Shown here piece by piece: positions 8,309 to 17,629 of a stretch of DNA of 64,000 nucleotides. How positions within the stretch are numbered: the first letter of the stretch is position 1; every line of letters begins with the position of its first letter. A model generated the notes under the pieces. The model worked only from the letters and a program-made list of their open reading frames with translations. It made no database searches and was not told the DNA's origin. The DNA is from Chitinophagaceae bacterium (GTDB lineage: Bacteria; Bacteroidota; Bacteroidia; Chitinophagales; Chitinophagaceae): positions 1 to 64,000 of the forward strand of contig CANBSH010000002.1 in NCBI GenBank assembly GCA_947372105.1, given 5' to 3'. The translations under genes were made by a program, and so were the position numbers.

Positions 8309-9250
8309 GTGAAAAATATGATTAAAGCAAAATGGTTGGGGGTACTCTTTTTTACCTTTCTGATCCTATTTATTTATGTCTTTATTCCAAATGAAATCAA
8401 TAACAGCTACCAGGTCATAATACCTCAAAATCAGACAGGAATTAGTCGAAAAATAGTGCAATTGAACCTTTGGAGTCAATGGATGCCTTACAAAACTGAT
8501 CAAACTCATCAATTTGAATTACCGTCTGGAAAACTACTCTTGTCCGAAAGTTATATAGCCTCTGTAAAAGGACTTTATACCTACTCAAAAGATACTGTGT
8601 CTATTTCATTCACGACCGAAAAAACAGGCAAAGATTCTACTCTTTTTTCAGTTGAAACATTCATGGACAATAAACACTTATCCCCCATTAAAAGAATTGA
8701 AAATTATTGGCAATCGAAAAATTTAGCATTTGAAATAAAAAAAATGACAGCTGCTGCGCAAAATTATTTTGGCACGACTAAAGGAGTGTATGGATTTGAT
8801 ATAGCATTTGAAAAGGTAAAAGATTCTATATTAATAACAACTCAACAAAATTTGAGTGACACTCCTAATAACTATCAGATTTATCAAATGATAGATTTAC
8901 TAAAAAAGTACATAAAAAAAAATAATGGAGCTATTGTTGGGGACCCTATGGTCAATATCACCAACCTGGGGCCTAAAAATATATTCTTGCAAGTAGGTCT
9001 TCCAATTAAAAACACAATCCCAGAAGCAAGCAACTTTGTGATTAAGAAAATGGTATTGGGAAATATTTTATCAACAAAAACTACTGGAGATAATGAAATG
9101 GTATATAAAGCTTTTAAGGAAACTGAAAATTTTGTACATGACCACAGCAAAGAATCACCTGCAATGCCATTTATAGTATACAATACCAATAGAATGCTGC
9201 AAAAAGATAGTAGCAAGTGGCAAGCTACTATTTACTACCCTATTTATTAA
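8309..9250 (+). CDS. membrane-anchored SRPBCC / GyrI-like ligand-binding protein
   Basis: A 313-residue protein with one N-terminal transmembrane segment (about residues 9-27). A polyketide-cyclase/SRPBCC-like region follows (about 30-150), then a GyrI-like/AraC effector-binding-type domain in the C-terminal half. The KGVYGFDIAFEKV and MPFIVYN segments fit that two-domain layout seen in Bacteroidota. Such domains bind small hydrophobic ligands; the ligand here is unknown. The start is GTG at 8309 or, equally possible, ATG at 8318. Its 3' end overlaps the 3' end of the convergent FG-GAP gene by 11 bases. It is the only + strand gene inside the - strand 5-16 kb cluster. Confidence 0.55.
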   Translation: MKNMIKAKWLGVLFFTFLILFIYVFIPNEINNSYQVIIPQNQTGISRKIVQLNLWSQWMPYKTDQTHQFELPSGKLLLSESYIASVKGLYTYSKDTVSISFTTEKTGKDSTLFSVETFMDNKHLSPIKRIENYWQSKNLAFEIKKMTAAAQNYFGTTKGVYGFDIAFEKVKDSILITTQQNLSDTPNNYQIYQMIDLLKKYIKKNNGAIVGDPMVNITNLGPKNIFLQVGLPIKNTIPEASNFVIKKMVLGNILSTKTTGDNEMVYKAFKETENFVHDHSKESPAMPFIVYNTNRMLQKDSSKWQATIYYPIY

Positions 9251-12200
9251 ATTGAATCACTCTAAGGCTATCTGAATTCATTGCTAATACAAAGGCTTTT
9301 TGTTTTCCCAATTCAATGGGAGCAACACGGCGCACTTGGCCCTTTATTGCTAAACCATTAAATGACACTGCTTCAAAATCTCCTTTTCCTTTATTGAGCA
9401 AAAGCGTCCCATAATCTGCATCATACCTTCCCATTTGAACATTGTTATCATAAAAGTTTCCCATCAATAATATATCTGGTTGATTGTCTCCATTGGCATC
9501 ACAAATAGTAGCACATTTGTAACTGGTCATTTGAGCTTCAATGGGCAATATTTTAGGAGTGAAATTTCCCTTGCCATCATTGATAAATACTGTATTAGAA
9601 AAATGATAAGCTTTGTATTGTATAGAGGATTTCAATTTTTCTTGACTAAAGATATCTGACAAGTTTGCTTTTGCAAAATCTTCAGCATACAAATATTTCT
9701 TTTTTATTTTGGGAATTTGTCTTTGAATTTCATCTTTATTCGCAAATGGAATTTCTTTGCCTTGTAAATAAAAAGTAACTATTTGTTCCGCCTTTCCATT
9801 ATCATCAAAATCATTATAATACATGTTGATTGGCTGCTCTTGAGTGGCTTTTAAGCGTGTATTTAATCCCAAATTTCCTGCAATTAAATCCAAATCCCCA
9901 TCCCCATCCACATCTACAGGTAAAGTAAAATTCCACCAACCCGGCAATTCAGTCACTTTGCCTTTACGCCAATTTTTCACATCAGGATATAAAATATCTA
10001 TGCCCCCCCATTGATGGGTTAGAATAATTTCTTTTCGACCATCATGATTAATGTCTGCTTCGGTGGCATTTGTAATAAAACCAATTTTTTCTAAAAATGG
10101 TGCTACCGTTGTTGTTACATTTTTAAAATGCCCATCTCCAGTGTTAAATAAGACATAACTGTCTGCCGGATAACCATAATCCATGGCTTTGACTCTACTT
10201 GACATAAAAATATCAGGATAGCCATCCCCATTAAAATCACGCAAAATAATAGAGGAAGCTTGATTGTACACAGGTATTGCATTTTCTAACTTTGTCATTA
10301 GTCCTTTGCCATTATTGAGATATACCCTTGATAGCATATTGACATCTCTTCCATAATATTCATTGCCCCCGGATCCTACTATTAAATCAACATTGCCATC
10401 TTTGTTCACATCACAAAAAACAGCATCCACGTCTTCATAGTTACTATCTAACTCAAAAGAAGGCTCTTTGGATTTAATAAACTTTCCATTGGATTGTTGT
10501 ATAAATAAAGCACTCACAAAACCTCTAGCCCCTCCAATAAAAATATCTTCTAGTTGATCATGGTTTACATCTCCCACAGCGAGCGCTGGACCTTCCGTCG
10601 AATTCATTTGAGGAATTAATTGTTCTCGATTAAATTCTTGGAAAACATTTTCTTGATGAACATATTGAATACCTGTTGCAGCAGTAATTTGTTGCATAGG
10701 ATATCCCTTTGCAGGCCAATGTTGAGTGAGTAAAGCAAAATTAAATAATGGTAATCCTTTTTGGTATTCAAAATGCAAATGCTTTGTAGAAGTGTCTTTA
10801 AAATTCCAGCTTTGTTGACTTATTTTTTGAAAAGTATGATCAGGCCATATTAAAAATGCAGAATCAATGAACGTATTTTTTAACCCAATTAATAAAGGCA
10901 CTTCCATGCTTGACATAAAACCTTTTACGGGATACTTTTCATAAGTACGCACTTCATTTCCAGCAAACAATACCACTTTAGTCCCTAACGCATTCAAGTT
11001 TTTAGCTGCACCCTTTAAAGTTATTTCGATAGACTTGTTATCAATTGCTGTATTTGCTTTATTTTCATAAATAAAGGATTTATCATTCACATTATTTACA
11101 ACTAAGTCCAAATCGCCGTCATTATCAAAATCGGCATAGGCCGCTCCATTAGAATATGAATTGGGATTATTTGTGATGGCCTTTTCTTTATCTTCAAAAG
11201 ATAAACTTTTTTTATTGAGGTAAAACTGATTAGGAATTTTAATCTCGGGAAAACGATCAATGAGTGCCATATCCTTTTCTCCCATTTTATTATCTCTAAT
11301 TTTTTCTTGAATTTCTTGATTAGATACATAATTTACATAATCCATATCATTCATTCGCTTAGGAATACCATTGGCAATAAAAACATCTTTATAGCCATCA
11401 TTATCAAAATCCATTAATAAGGTTGCCCAAGACCAATCTGTGGCAAAAATTCCAGCATACATACCCACTTCGCTAAAATGTCCATTGCGGCGATTCCATT
11501 GTAAATTATTTCGAGTAAACTGATAACTATAGCCAACAGAAATTTTATACTTATAAATATCATAATCATCCTCCCCTAGGGAACGTTTTAAAATATATGG
11601 ATCTTTGGGAAGCATGTCCATAGATACAATTTCAGGAAAACCATCGTTATTCAAATCCGCAGCATCCACCCCCATTGAATATTGACTGGTATGCATCATA
11701 CTCTCAGACTGATTATCTATAAAAGTTCCATTTTTTTGATTCAAGTACAAATAATCATTTTCATGAAAATCATTCCCTGCATATATATCAGGCCAGCCAT
11801 CTAAATTGATGTCACTCACAACAACTCCTAAGCCATAACTAATGGCCGAACTATTTATTTTGGTTGAAGCCGTCACATCTTTAAAATACCCGTTATCATT
11901 TTTATAAATTCGATCCCCAGACAATGGATCAAAAGTGCCCATAAAATTATTCCGAGGGGCAAATGTTCCATTTTGATGTACTGAATGATTGAGTAAAAAA
12001 ACATCTAAATCCCCATCTCCATCATAATCAAAAAAACTCGCTTGGGTGCTGAAGCCAGAAAAATTTAAACCATACTTTTCTGCTTCATTTTTGTATGTTG
12101 GAACTCCATTTACAATTCCTTGACAAACGAGTAACTGATTGGCATTATTGAATTTTTCAAAATGCCCTAACCTACAAATATAAATATCCAATAAACCATC

Positions 12201-12569
12201 ATTATTAATGTCCACTACAGAGACTCCGGTATTCCATGCTGAATCATAGGGTATTTGTGCCTTTGTGGTGACATTTTCAAATTGCAAGCCCCCTTTGTTT
12301 AGATATAATTGATTTTGACTTTCATTGGATGCGAAAAAGATATCAATTTTTCCGTCATTGTTGAAATCACCTGTGCCCACTCCAGCTCCATTGTAATAAT
12401 ACATGTAATGGAACATGTTAAAAGCTTCATTGGGATGTAATTTGTTTTCAAACTGAATCCCAGTTTTTTGAGCATCCAGCATTTCAAATAAAGGAGACTC
12501 CTTTTTGGTAGGAGTACATGCAAATACAAGAATTCCAAATAAACCAAACGCGAAAATATTTTTTTTCAT
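9240..12569 (-). CDS. FG-GAP/VCBS repeat lipoprotein with ASPIC/UnbV domain (CRTAC1-like), copy 1
   Basis: A 1,109-residue surface-type lipoprotein (signal ending LVFAC, Cys about residue 18). The N-terminal half contains at least seven Asp-rich calcium-loop repeats of the FG-GAP/VCBS type, such as DFNNDGKIDIFF, DINNDGLLDIYI and DFDNDGYKDVFI, which would form a beta-propeller. An ASPIC/UnbV-like segment follows around residues 515-590. A second set of repeats (DVNKDGNVDLIV, DFNGDGYPDIFM, DVDGDGDLDLIA) fills the C-terminal half. It is a tandem paralogue of the gene at 12574, 4 bases away, and is certainly co-transcribed. Proteins of this type are thought to bind ligands or partners at the cell surface; no enzymatic role is established. 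Confidence 0.8.
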   Translation of the reverse strand: MKKNIFAFGLFGILVFACTPTKKESPLFEMLDAQKTGIQFENKLHPNEAFNMFHYMYYYNGAGVGTGDFNNDGKIDIFFASNESQNQLYLNKGGLQFENVTTKAQIPYDSAWNTGVSVVDINNDGLLDIYICRLGHFEKFNNANQLLVCQGIVNGVPTYKNEAEKYGLNFSGFSTQASFFDYDGDGDLDVFLLNHSVHQNGTFAPRNNFMGTFDPLSGDRIYKNDNGYFKDVTASTKINSSAISYGLGVVVSDINLDGWPDIYAGNDFHENDYLYLNQKNGTFIDNQSESMMHTSQYSMGVDAADLNNDGFPEIVSMDMLPKDPYILKRSLGEDDYDIYKYKISVGYSYQFTRNNLQWNRRNGHFSEVGMYAGIFATDWSWATLLMDFDNDGYKDVFIANGIPKRMNDMDYVNYVSNQEIQEKIRDNKMGEKDMALIDRFPEIKIPNQFYLNKKSLSFEDKEKAITNNPNSYSNGAAYADFDNDGDLDLVVNNVNDKSFIYENKANTAIDNKSIEITLKGAAKNLNALGTKVVLFAGNEVRTYEKYPVKGFMSSMEVPLLIGLKNTFIDSAFLIWPDHTFQKISQQSWNFKDTSTKHLHFEYQKGLPLFNFALLTQHWPAKGYPMQQITAATGIQYVHQENVFQEFNREQLIPQMNSTEGPALAVGDVNHDQLEDIFIGGARGFVSALFIQQSNGKFIKSKEPSFELDSNYEDVDAVFCDVNKDGNVDLIVGSGGNEYYGRDVNMLSRVYLNNGKGLMTKLENAIPVYNQASSIILRDFNGDGYPDIFMSSRVKAMDYGYPADSYVLFNTGDGHFKNVTTTVAPFLEKIGFITNATEADINHDGRKEIILTHQWGGIDILYPDVKNWRKGKVTELPGWWNFTLPVDVDGDGDLDLIAGNLGLNTRLKATQEQPINMYYNDFDDNGKAEQIVTFYLQGKEIPFANKDEIQRQIPKIKKKYLYAEDFAKANLSDIFSQEKLKSSIQYKAYHFSNTVFINDGKGNFTPKILPIEAQMTSYKCATICDANGDNQPDILLMGNFYDNNVQMGRYDADYGTLLLNKGKGDFEAVSFNGLAIKGQVRRVAPIELGKQKAFVLAMNSDSLRVIQFNK

Positions 12570-12573
12570 ATTT

Positions 12574-15500
12574 CTACTTTTGATTTTGCTTTAAGGATAC
12601 TAAAACAGGATATTCATCATTTCGAATAAATAATACCTGATGAGATTTTCCATAAGGTATGTCAAAAATATCTTTTACTTGACCGGTAATAGATAAACCA
12701 GACTGTTTATCTTCCATCACTTCCCAATGACGTTTTCCTTTATTCACTAAGACTAAACCATAATTAGCATCCAATCTTCCAAATTGAGGCAGAAATCCAA
12801 ATTGATTACCCCCAATTATCAAATCGGATTGCTGGTCGCCATTAACATCCATCACGGCTAGCGCGTTCATAGAAGAGAATTGCACCTCACTGGGTAGTCT
12901 TTGAATTTCAAAGGTTCCATTCCCTTTTCCCCAAGCAATGATAGAAGATGTGAAATTGTATATTTTTTTATCAGCCTTTGCTAATAATTCAGCTTTGAAT
13001 AATTCTTGTATTGTTTTTTTAGCATAATCTTGATAATTCAAATTTTCCTTTTTTATGAGTGGGATTTGTTCTTGCATTTCAGCTTTTAAAAATACTGTGT
13101 AATCTTTGCCATGAATGCCTCTAGTTAATATTTTATCTAAACTTTCATTCCCATCAAAATCATACATCCATAATGTTACCGGATTTTTGTCAGTGGGTTT
13201 TAAATATCCATTTTCTCCCATATTCCCTATTATCAAATCATTATTGCCATCTCCATCCAAATCTGCAATTTGAATTTTTTGCCACCATCCTGATAATGAT
13301 TTCAAATTAGAATTTTCTTCAACCATTTTACCTTGTTGATAGGAAAAAATGGTAGGATACATATAATCACCCACCACGACTAATTGATTGCTATGTTTTC
13401 CTAGTACATCTCCCCAAACTGCACTAGTCACCATGCCTAAGTTTTTGAAGGAAGGTGCTACTGAAGAAGTTACTTCTGTAAAATGTCCCTTACCGTCATT
13501 AGCATATAAAGCACTGGCTGGAGTTACCCCATATTTAAAGGGTGTATTACGCGCCCCCACAAATACATCCAAATCGCCATCATTGTCATAATCCAATGGC
13601 ACCATGACCCCTACATTATAACTAAAATCAGGGAATGCATTTTTAGAATAGGTAAAGTTGGCTTTGCCGTCGTTTAAAAATAAACGATGATTTAATTCGC
13701 CACTATTAGCCAAACGATCATTCCCTCCTGCACCTACCAACAAATCTAAGTCTCCATCATGATCAACATCCATAAAAATAGCAGCTACATCTTCAAAGTT
13801 TTTAAATGGGGCAAAAGCTACTTGTTCTTTTTTAATAAATTGACCACTCGTATTTTGTAAAAACAGGTTGCCTCCTTTTCCGCCGGCTCCACCAATAAAC
13901 ACATCATCCCTGCCGTCTCCATTCAAATCTCCTACTGCTCCTCTTGGTCCTTCCTGTGAAAGAACTCTTGGAATAATTCTTTCTGCATAAAAATCAACAT
14001 GGTCATTTTCTACATGTCTCTCAAAATTATTTTTTTGCACTTCAAATAATGGCTCTATTTTAGGATCCCACTTTAAATAGGGTTGAATAATTTGATTTTG
14101 TTGGTTGACTTTATAACAAGTATCTATTTTATGAATCTGCAAAAGGGTTTGAGTTAAATTGGGCCAAATTATTTTTACTGAGTCAACTTTATTATTTGTG
14201 CCTAACCCAAAAACTTGCTTGTAATCTACAGAAGATTGAAAACCACGAGCAGGAATTATTTCTTTACTTAAAATTTGATTCCCCACATACAAATTTATCT
14301 TTGCACCTACCGCATTCGTATTATCATCAATTCCTTTTAATTGTATGGATAGATAATGATTATTGTTTTGCTCTCTACTTTTATTTTTAAAAACAAATGA
14401 AGGCATATTATTATTATTCACTACCATATCTAAATCCCCATCGTTGTCGAGGTCGCCATATGCAGCGCCATTGGAAAAGCTGGGTATGCCTAATCCCCAA
14501 TCCTGTGCCAATTCTTGAAAAGTTAAGTCCCCTTTATTATGATACATTTTATTAGCTATCGGCTGGGAACTCATTTTTTGAATAATGCTACTTACTTCTT
14601 CTTTTTTACCAGTCAATACCATTTTTTGTATCATGGTATTTGCAAAAAAATCTATAAAATCCTGATTGGTTAAATCACGATATATGCCATTACTAACATA
14701 AATATCATTATAGCCATCATTGTCTGCATCAAAAATCATTTCCCCCCAACTCCAATCACTTGCTTCCACTCCCGAAAAATGGGCAATCTCTTTATACTTA
14801 CCGTTTTTATTATTTAGCTGTAATGCATTATGCATAAACTGATGATAAAATCCAGAAGCCACTTTTAAACGATAAATATCAATATTGTCAAATGAAGTTG
14901 TGGTCTTTAAACGATATTCATCATCAGGTAACATTTCGGTGGTAAAGATATCTGGATAACCATCATTATTAATATCAGCCATATCTGTTCCCATGGATGC
15001 AATACTATTATGCTCCATATAATTTTCTAATTCATCCTTAAAAGTTCCATTTTTTTGATTGATGTACAAATAATCTCGTTCAAAAAAATCATTGGACACA
15101 TATACATCGGGCCATCCATCGCCATTGACGTCGCCCACGGTTACCCCTAAGCCAAAACTAATTAAGGACCCATGAATTCCTGCTTGTTTAGATACTTCTG
15201 TAAAATGACCTTTGTCATTACGATATAAATGATCTCCGCCTCCTTTTAAAAAATCTGCTACTTTAGAATCCTCCGCACGAACATCTCTGGCATTAGAGTA
15301 ATTTAAAGTATTAACTGGTATAGGACTATTGTTTACGATAAAACAATCTAAATCTCCATCCATATCATAATCTAAAAAAGAAGCATGTGTAGTATAGCCA
15401 TCGTTATCCAATCCATAGGAAGCAGCACTCTCCGTGAAAGTTAAATCATGGTTGTTGATAAATAATTGATTTTTTCGAAGTTCGGGCTCCAACATATTGC

Positions 15501-15903
15501 CAGCATTGCAAACATAAATATCCAACCAACCATCATGATTTATGTCCACCATAGTCACACCAGTACTCCATTGTTTTTTATTTACAAAACCTGCTTTTGT
15601 TGAAATATCTTCAAATGTGAAATTACCTTTATTTAAAAATAATTTATTGGCACCCTGATTGGCAGTAAAAAAAACATCGGCCAACCCATCATTATTTAGA
15701 TCTCCAATTCCTACCCCCGCTCCATTATAAAAATTACGATATTTAAATATGTTATTGTCTTTATCATCTACAACAGTATTTGTAAAAACGATCCCAGTGT
15801 AATCTAGCTTTTCAAATAAAGTAGAAGAAGACTTTACTTTACATGCACTGAAAAACAAACTTACAACGACTAAAAAGTAAGCAACAATGAATATTTTTTT
15901 CAT
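12574..15903 (-). CDS. FG-GAP/VCBS repeat lipoprotein with ASPIC/UnbV domain (CRTAC1-like), copy 2
   Basis: A protein of about 1,109 residues with the same architecture as its downstream neighbour: lipoprotein signal ending FFSAC, an N-terminal block of calcium-loop repeats (DLNNDGLADVFF, DINHDGWLDIYV, DYDMDGDLDCFI, DVNGDGWPDVYV), an ASPIC/UnbV-like segment around 525-595, then a second repeat block (DLNGDGRDDVFI, DVDHDGDLDLLV, DYDNDGDLDVFV). I chose the ATG at 15901-15903 so that the signal peptide begins MKKIF; an ATG four codons upstream (15913-15915) is possible. It is separated from the upstream SusC/SusD genes by a strong terminator, so it probably has its own promoter. The pair arose by tandem duplication but has diverged well along the whole length. 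Confidence 0.8.
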   Translation of the reverse strand: MKKIFIVAYFLVVVSLFFSACKVKSSSTLFEKLDYTGIVFTNTVVDDKDNNIFKYRNFYNGAGVGIGDLNNDGLADVFFTANQGANKLFLNKGNFTFEDISTKAGFVNKKQWSTGVTMVDINHDGWLDIYVCNAGNMLEPELRKNQLFINNHDLTFTESAASYGLDNDGYTTHASFLDYDMDGDLDCFIVNNSPIPVNTLNYSNARDVRAEDSKVADFLKGGGDHLYRNDKGHFTEVSKQAGIHGSLISFGLGVTVGDVNGDGWPDVYVSNDFFERDYLYINQKNGTFKDELENYMEHNSIASMGTDMADINNDGYPDIFTTEMLPDDEYRLKTTTSFDNIDIYRLKVASGFYHQFMHNALQLNNKNGKYKEIAHFSGVEASDWSWGEMIFDADNDGYNDIYVSNGIYRDLTNQDFIDFFANTMIQKMVLTGKKEEVSSIIQKMSSQPIANKMYHNKGDLTFQELAQDWGLGIPSFSNGAAYGDLDNDGDLDMVVNNNNMPSFVFKNKSREQNNNHYLSIQLKGIDDNTNAVGAKINLYVGNQILSKEIIPARGFQSSVDYKQVFGLGTNNKVDSVKIIWPNLTQTLLQIHKIDTCYKVNQQNQIIQPYLKWDPKIEPLFEVQKNNFERHVENDHVDFYAERIIPRVLSQEGPRGAVGDLNGDGRDDVFIGGAGGKGGNLFLQNTSGQFIKKEQVAFAPFKNFEDVAAIFMDVDHDGDLDLLVGAGGNDRLANSGELNHRLFLNDGKANFTYSKNAFPDFSYNVGVMVPLDYDNDGDLDVFVGARNTPFKYGVTPASALYANDGKGHFTEVTSSVAPSFKNLGMVTSAVWGDVLGKHSNQLVVVGDYMYPTIFSYQQGKMVEENSNLKSLSGWWQKIQIADLDGDGNNDLIIGNMGENGYLKPTDKNPVTLWMYDFDGNESLDKILTRGIHGKDYTVFLKAEMQEQIPLIKKENLNYQDYAKKTIQELFKAELLAKADKKIYNFTSSIIAWGKGNGTFEIQRLPSEVQFSSMNALAVMDVNGDQQSDLIIGGNQFGFLPQFGRLDANYGLVLVNKGKRHWEVMEDKQSGLSITGQVKDIFDIPYGKSHQVLFIRNDEYPVLVSLKQNQK

Positions 15904-15982
15904 ACGATTTCCCATACTTAAGTATCAATAAAATTACAACAAAACTGCCTCAGAATAAGGCTTTATAGAGTATAAGTATAAA

Positions 15983-16009
15983 AAAAGCCCCGATAGTATC
16001 GGGGCTTTT
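15983..16009 (-). terminator. rho-independent terminator after susD (locus 1)
   Basis: A perfect 12-base-pair stem (AAAAGCCCCGAT / ATCGGGGCTTTT) with a 3-base loop lies 23 bases beyond the susD stop. It is flanked by A and T runs, so it may work in both directions. It separates the SusC/SusD transcript from the FG-GAP pair. Confidence 0.85.
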
Positions 16010-16031
16010 ATGATTGAGTTTAATTTTAAAA

Positions 16032-17609
16032 CTAGTAACCAAAGTTTTGTTTCAAATTAGGATTTGAAGAAACGGCTTGGTTAGGAATAGGATAAACTAC
16101 TCTGAACGCGTCAGACTTATTAGGTCTTTCGTTTACAGGATCATTGAATTTACCAAAACGGATCAAGTCGGTTCTTCTTGAACCTTCTAAGTATAATTCA
16201 CGACCTCTCTCAGCTAAGATATCTGTTAAGGTTACAGAACCTAAAGCAGTAGCACCAGAACGTTTTCTAACTGCATTTACAATAGCAAGAGCAGTTTCAC
16301 CATTTGTAGCAGATGCACCTCTAGCGATCGCTTCTGCTTTCATTAAAATAGCATCAGCATAACGGAAGATTACGAATTCGTTTTCTTCATTGAATCCCAT
16401 TTGGTCTCCTTTCAAAGGATACTTCATTGTTCTAATACCTTTTGCTTCAGTAGAGAAGAATAAACTTACATCAGGTGTAAAAATTAATGGAGAACCAGAA
16501 CGGTCTTTAACCATTACTTTTTTACCCCCTTCATATTTAAATTGAGTATCAGCTAAGAACCCGGCATTAAAACCAGAAATTTCAGTCATAGTAGGTAATG
16601 CAGTATATCTTCTAGCATCTGCTTTTTCAAAAGAGTTGTAGAAATCAGCAGTAGTGGTGAAACCATTCCAACCAGAAAATGCTTGGTTGTAATGAGTACC
16701 CATACCAGTAGCCCAAGTGACACCTGTTGTTCCACCTGTTTGAGTCGCCTTACCTGGACCATTAGAAGCTCTAGATAAAATTAACTCAGTAGATGCAGTA
16801 TAGTTATCCCACTTGAAGTTATCCCAATATCCAGTTGATAATTTAAATTTACCTGTTGCTGTAATTTGATCTATTAATGCAACCACTGCATTCATATCAG
16901 CAGCATCAAATGTATAAGGACCTGCTGGTTTAGTAGGATCTGCCTTATAAACTGCTTTGTTTAATAACATACGTGCTTTTAAAAACTGAGCTGATTGTTT
17001 ATTCGCTTTATGCATATCAGAACCAGGACCATAATTAGGTAATGCAGCAATAGCAGCATCTAAATCGGCAATGATCCAATCATATGCAGCAGATCTTGTT
17101 TTAACTGCAGGGATAGCGTCTGGGCCATCAGTTGCAGCACGATAAGGAACTTGTCCATAAAGATCCATTACTTGGCTAGCAAAGTAGGCTCTTAAGAATT
17201 TACCTTCCGCTTGAGCAGCTCCTGTACCTTTTTCTGCTACTAATGTAGCTTGGAATAAAGCACCATTTAAGCCGTTCCAAGTATCATAGATTTGATTGTG
17301 AGCACCATCCACTGCATGTAAGTGGATTTTTCTCCAAGTACCAAAGTCATCCCAGTCAGTACCACGAGTTGGTCCTAACAATTCATCGGTTGAATGCACT
17401 TGTAAAGCGTGCCAACCGTATTGACCAGATAACTGGTTCAATTGTCCGTAAACAGATGCTAAATCCGCAGTGGAAGCTCCAGAAGTTGCAGAAGCAACAG
17501 ACTTAGAACCAAACACTTCTTCATCTAATTTAGAACAAGACACCTGACCAATGCAAAGTGCAATAGCACTTACATAGATGGCTGTTTGTTTGATAAAATT
17601 ATTTTTCAT
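16032..17609 (-). CDS. SusD/RagB-family outer-membrane lipoprotein (locus 1)
   Basis: A 525-residue SusD-type glycan-binding lipoprotein that caps the SusC transporter at the cell surface. It has a lipoprotein signal (ending GQVSC, Cys about residue 26). An N-terminal TPR-like helical region carries the family hallmark AEGKFLRAYFASQVMDLYG. The C-terminal end has ERGRELYLEGSRRTDLIRFGKF and a closing YPIPNQAVSSNPNLKQN, both diagnostic. It follows susC by 20 bases and is followed by a terminator. The ligand is unknown; the divergent GH53 galactanase makes galactan oligosaccharides a reasonable guess. Confidence 0.93.
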   Translation of the reverse strand: MKNNFIKQTAIYVSAIALCIGQVSCSKLDEEVFGSKSVASATSGASTADLASVYGQLNQLSGQYGWHALQVHSTDELLGPTRGTDWDDFGTWRKIHLHAVDGAHNQIYDTWNGLNGALFQATLVAEKGTGAAQAEGKFLRAYFASQVMDLYGQVPYRAATDGPDAIPAVKTRSAAYDWIIADLDAAIAALPNYGPGSDMHKANKQSAQFLKARMLLNKAVYKADPTKPAGPYTFDAADMNAVVALIDQITATGKFKLSTGYWDNFKWDNYTASTELILSRASNGPGKATQTGGTTGVTWATGMGTHYNQAFSGWNGFTTTADFYNSFEKADARRYTALPTMTEISGFNAGFLADTQFKYEGGKKVMVKDRSGSPLIFTPDVSLFFSTEAKGIRTMKYPLKGDQMGFNEENEFVIFRYADAILMKAEAIARGASATNGETALAIVNAVRKRSGATALGSVTLTDILAERGRELYLEGSRRTDLIRFGKFNDPVNERPNKSDAFRVVYPIPNQAVSSNPNLKQNFGY

Positions 17610-17629
17610 GTGTATAATTATTTATTTAA

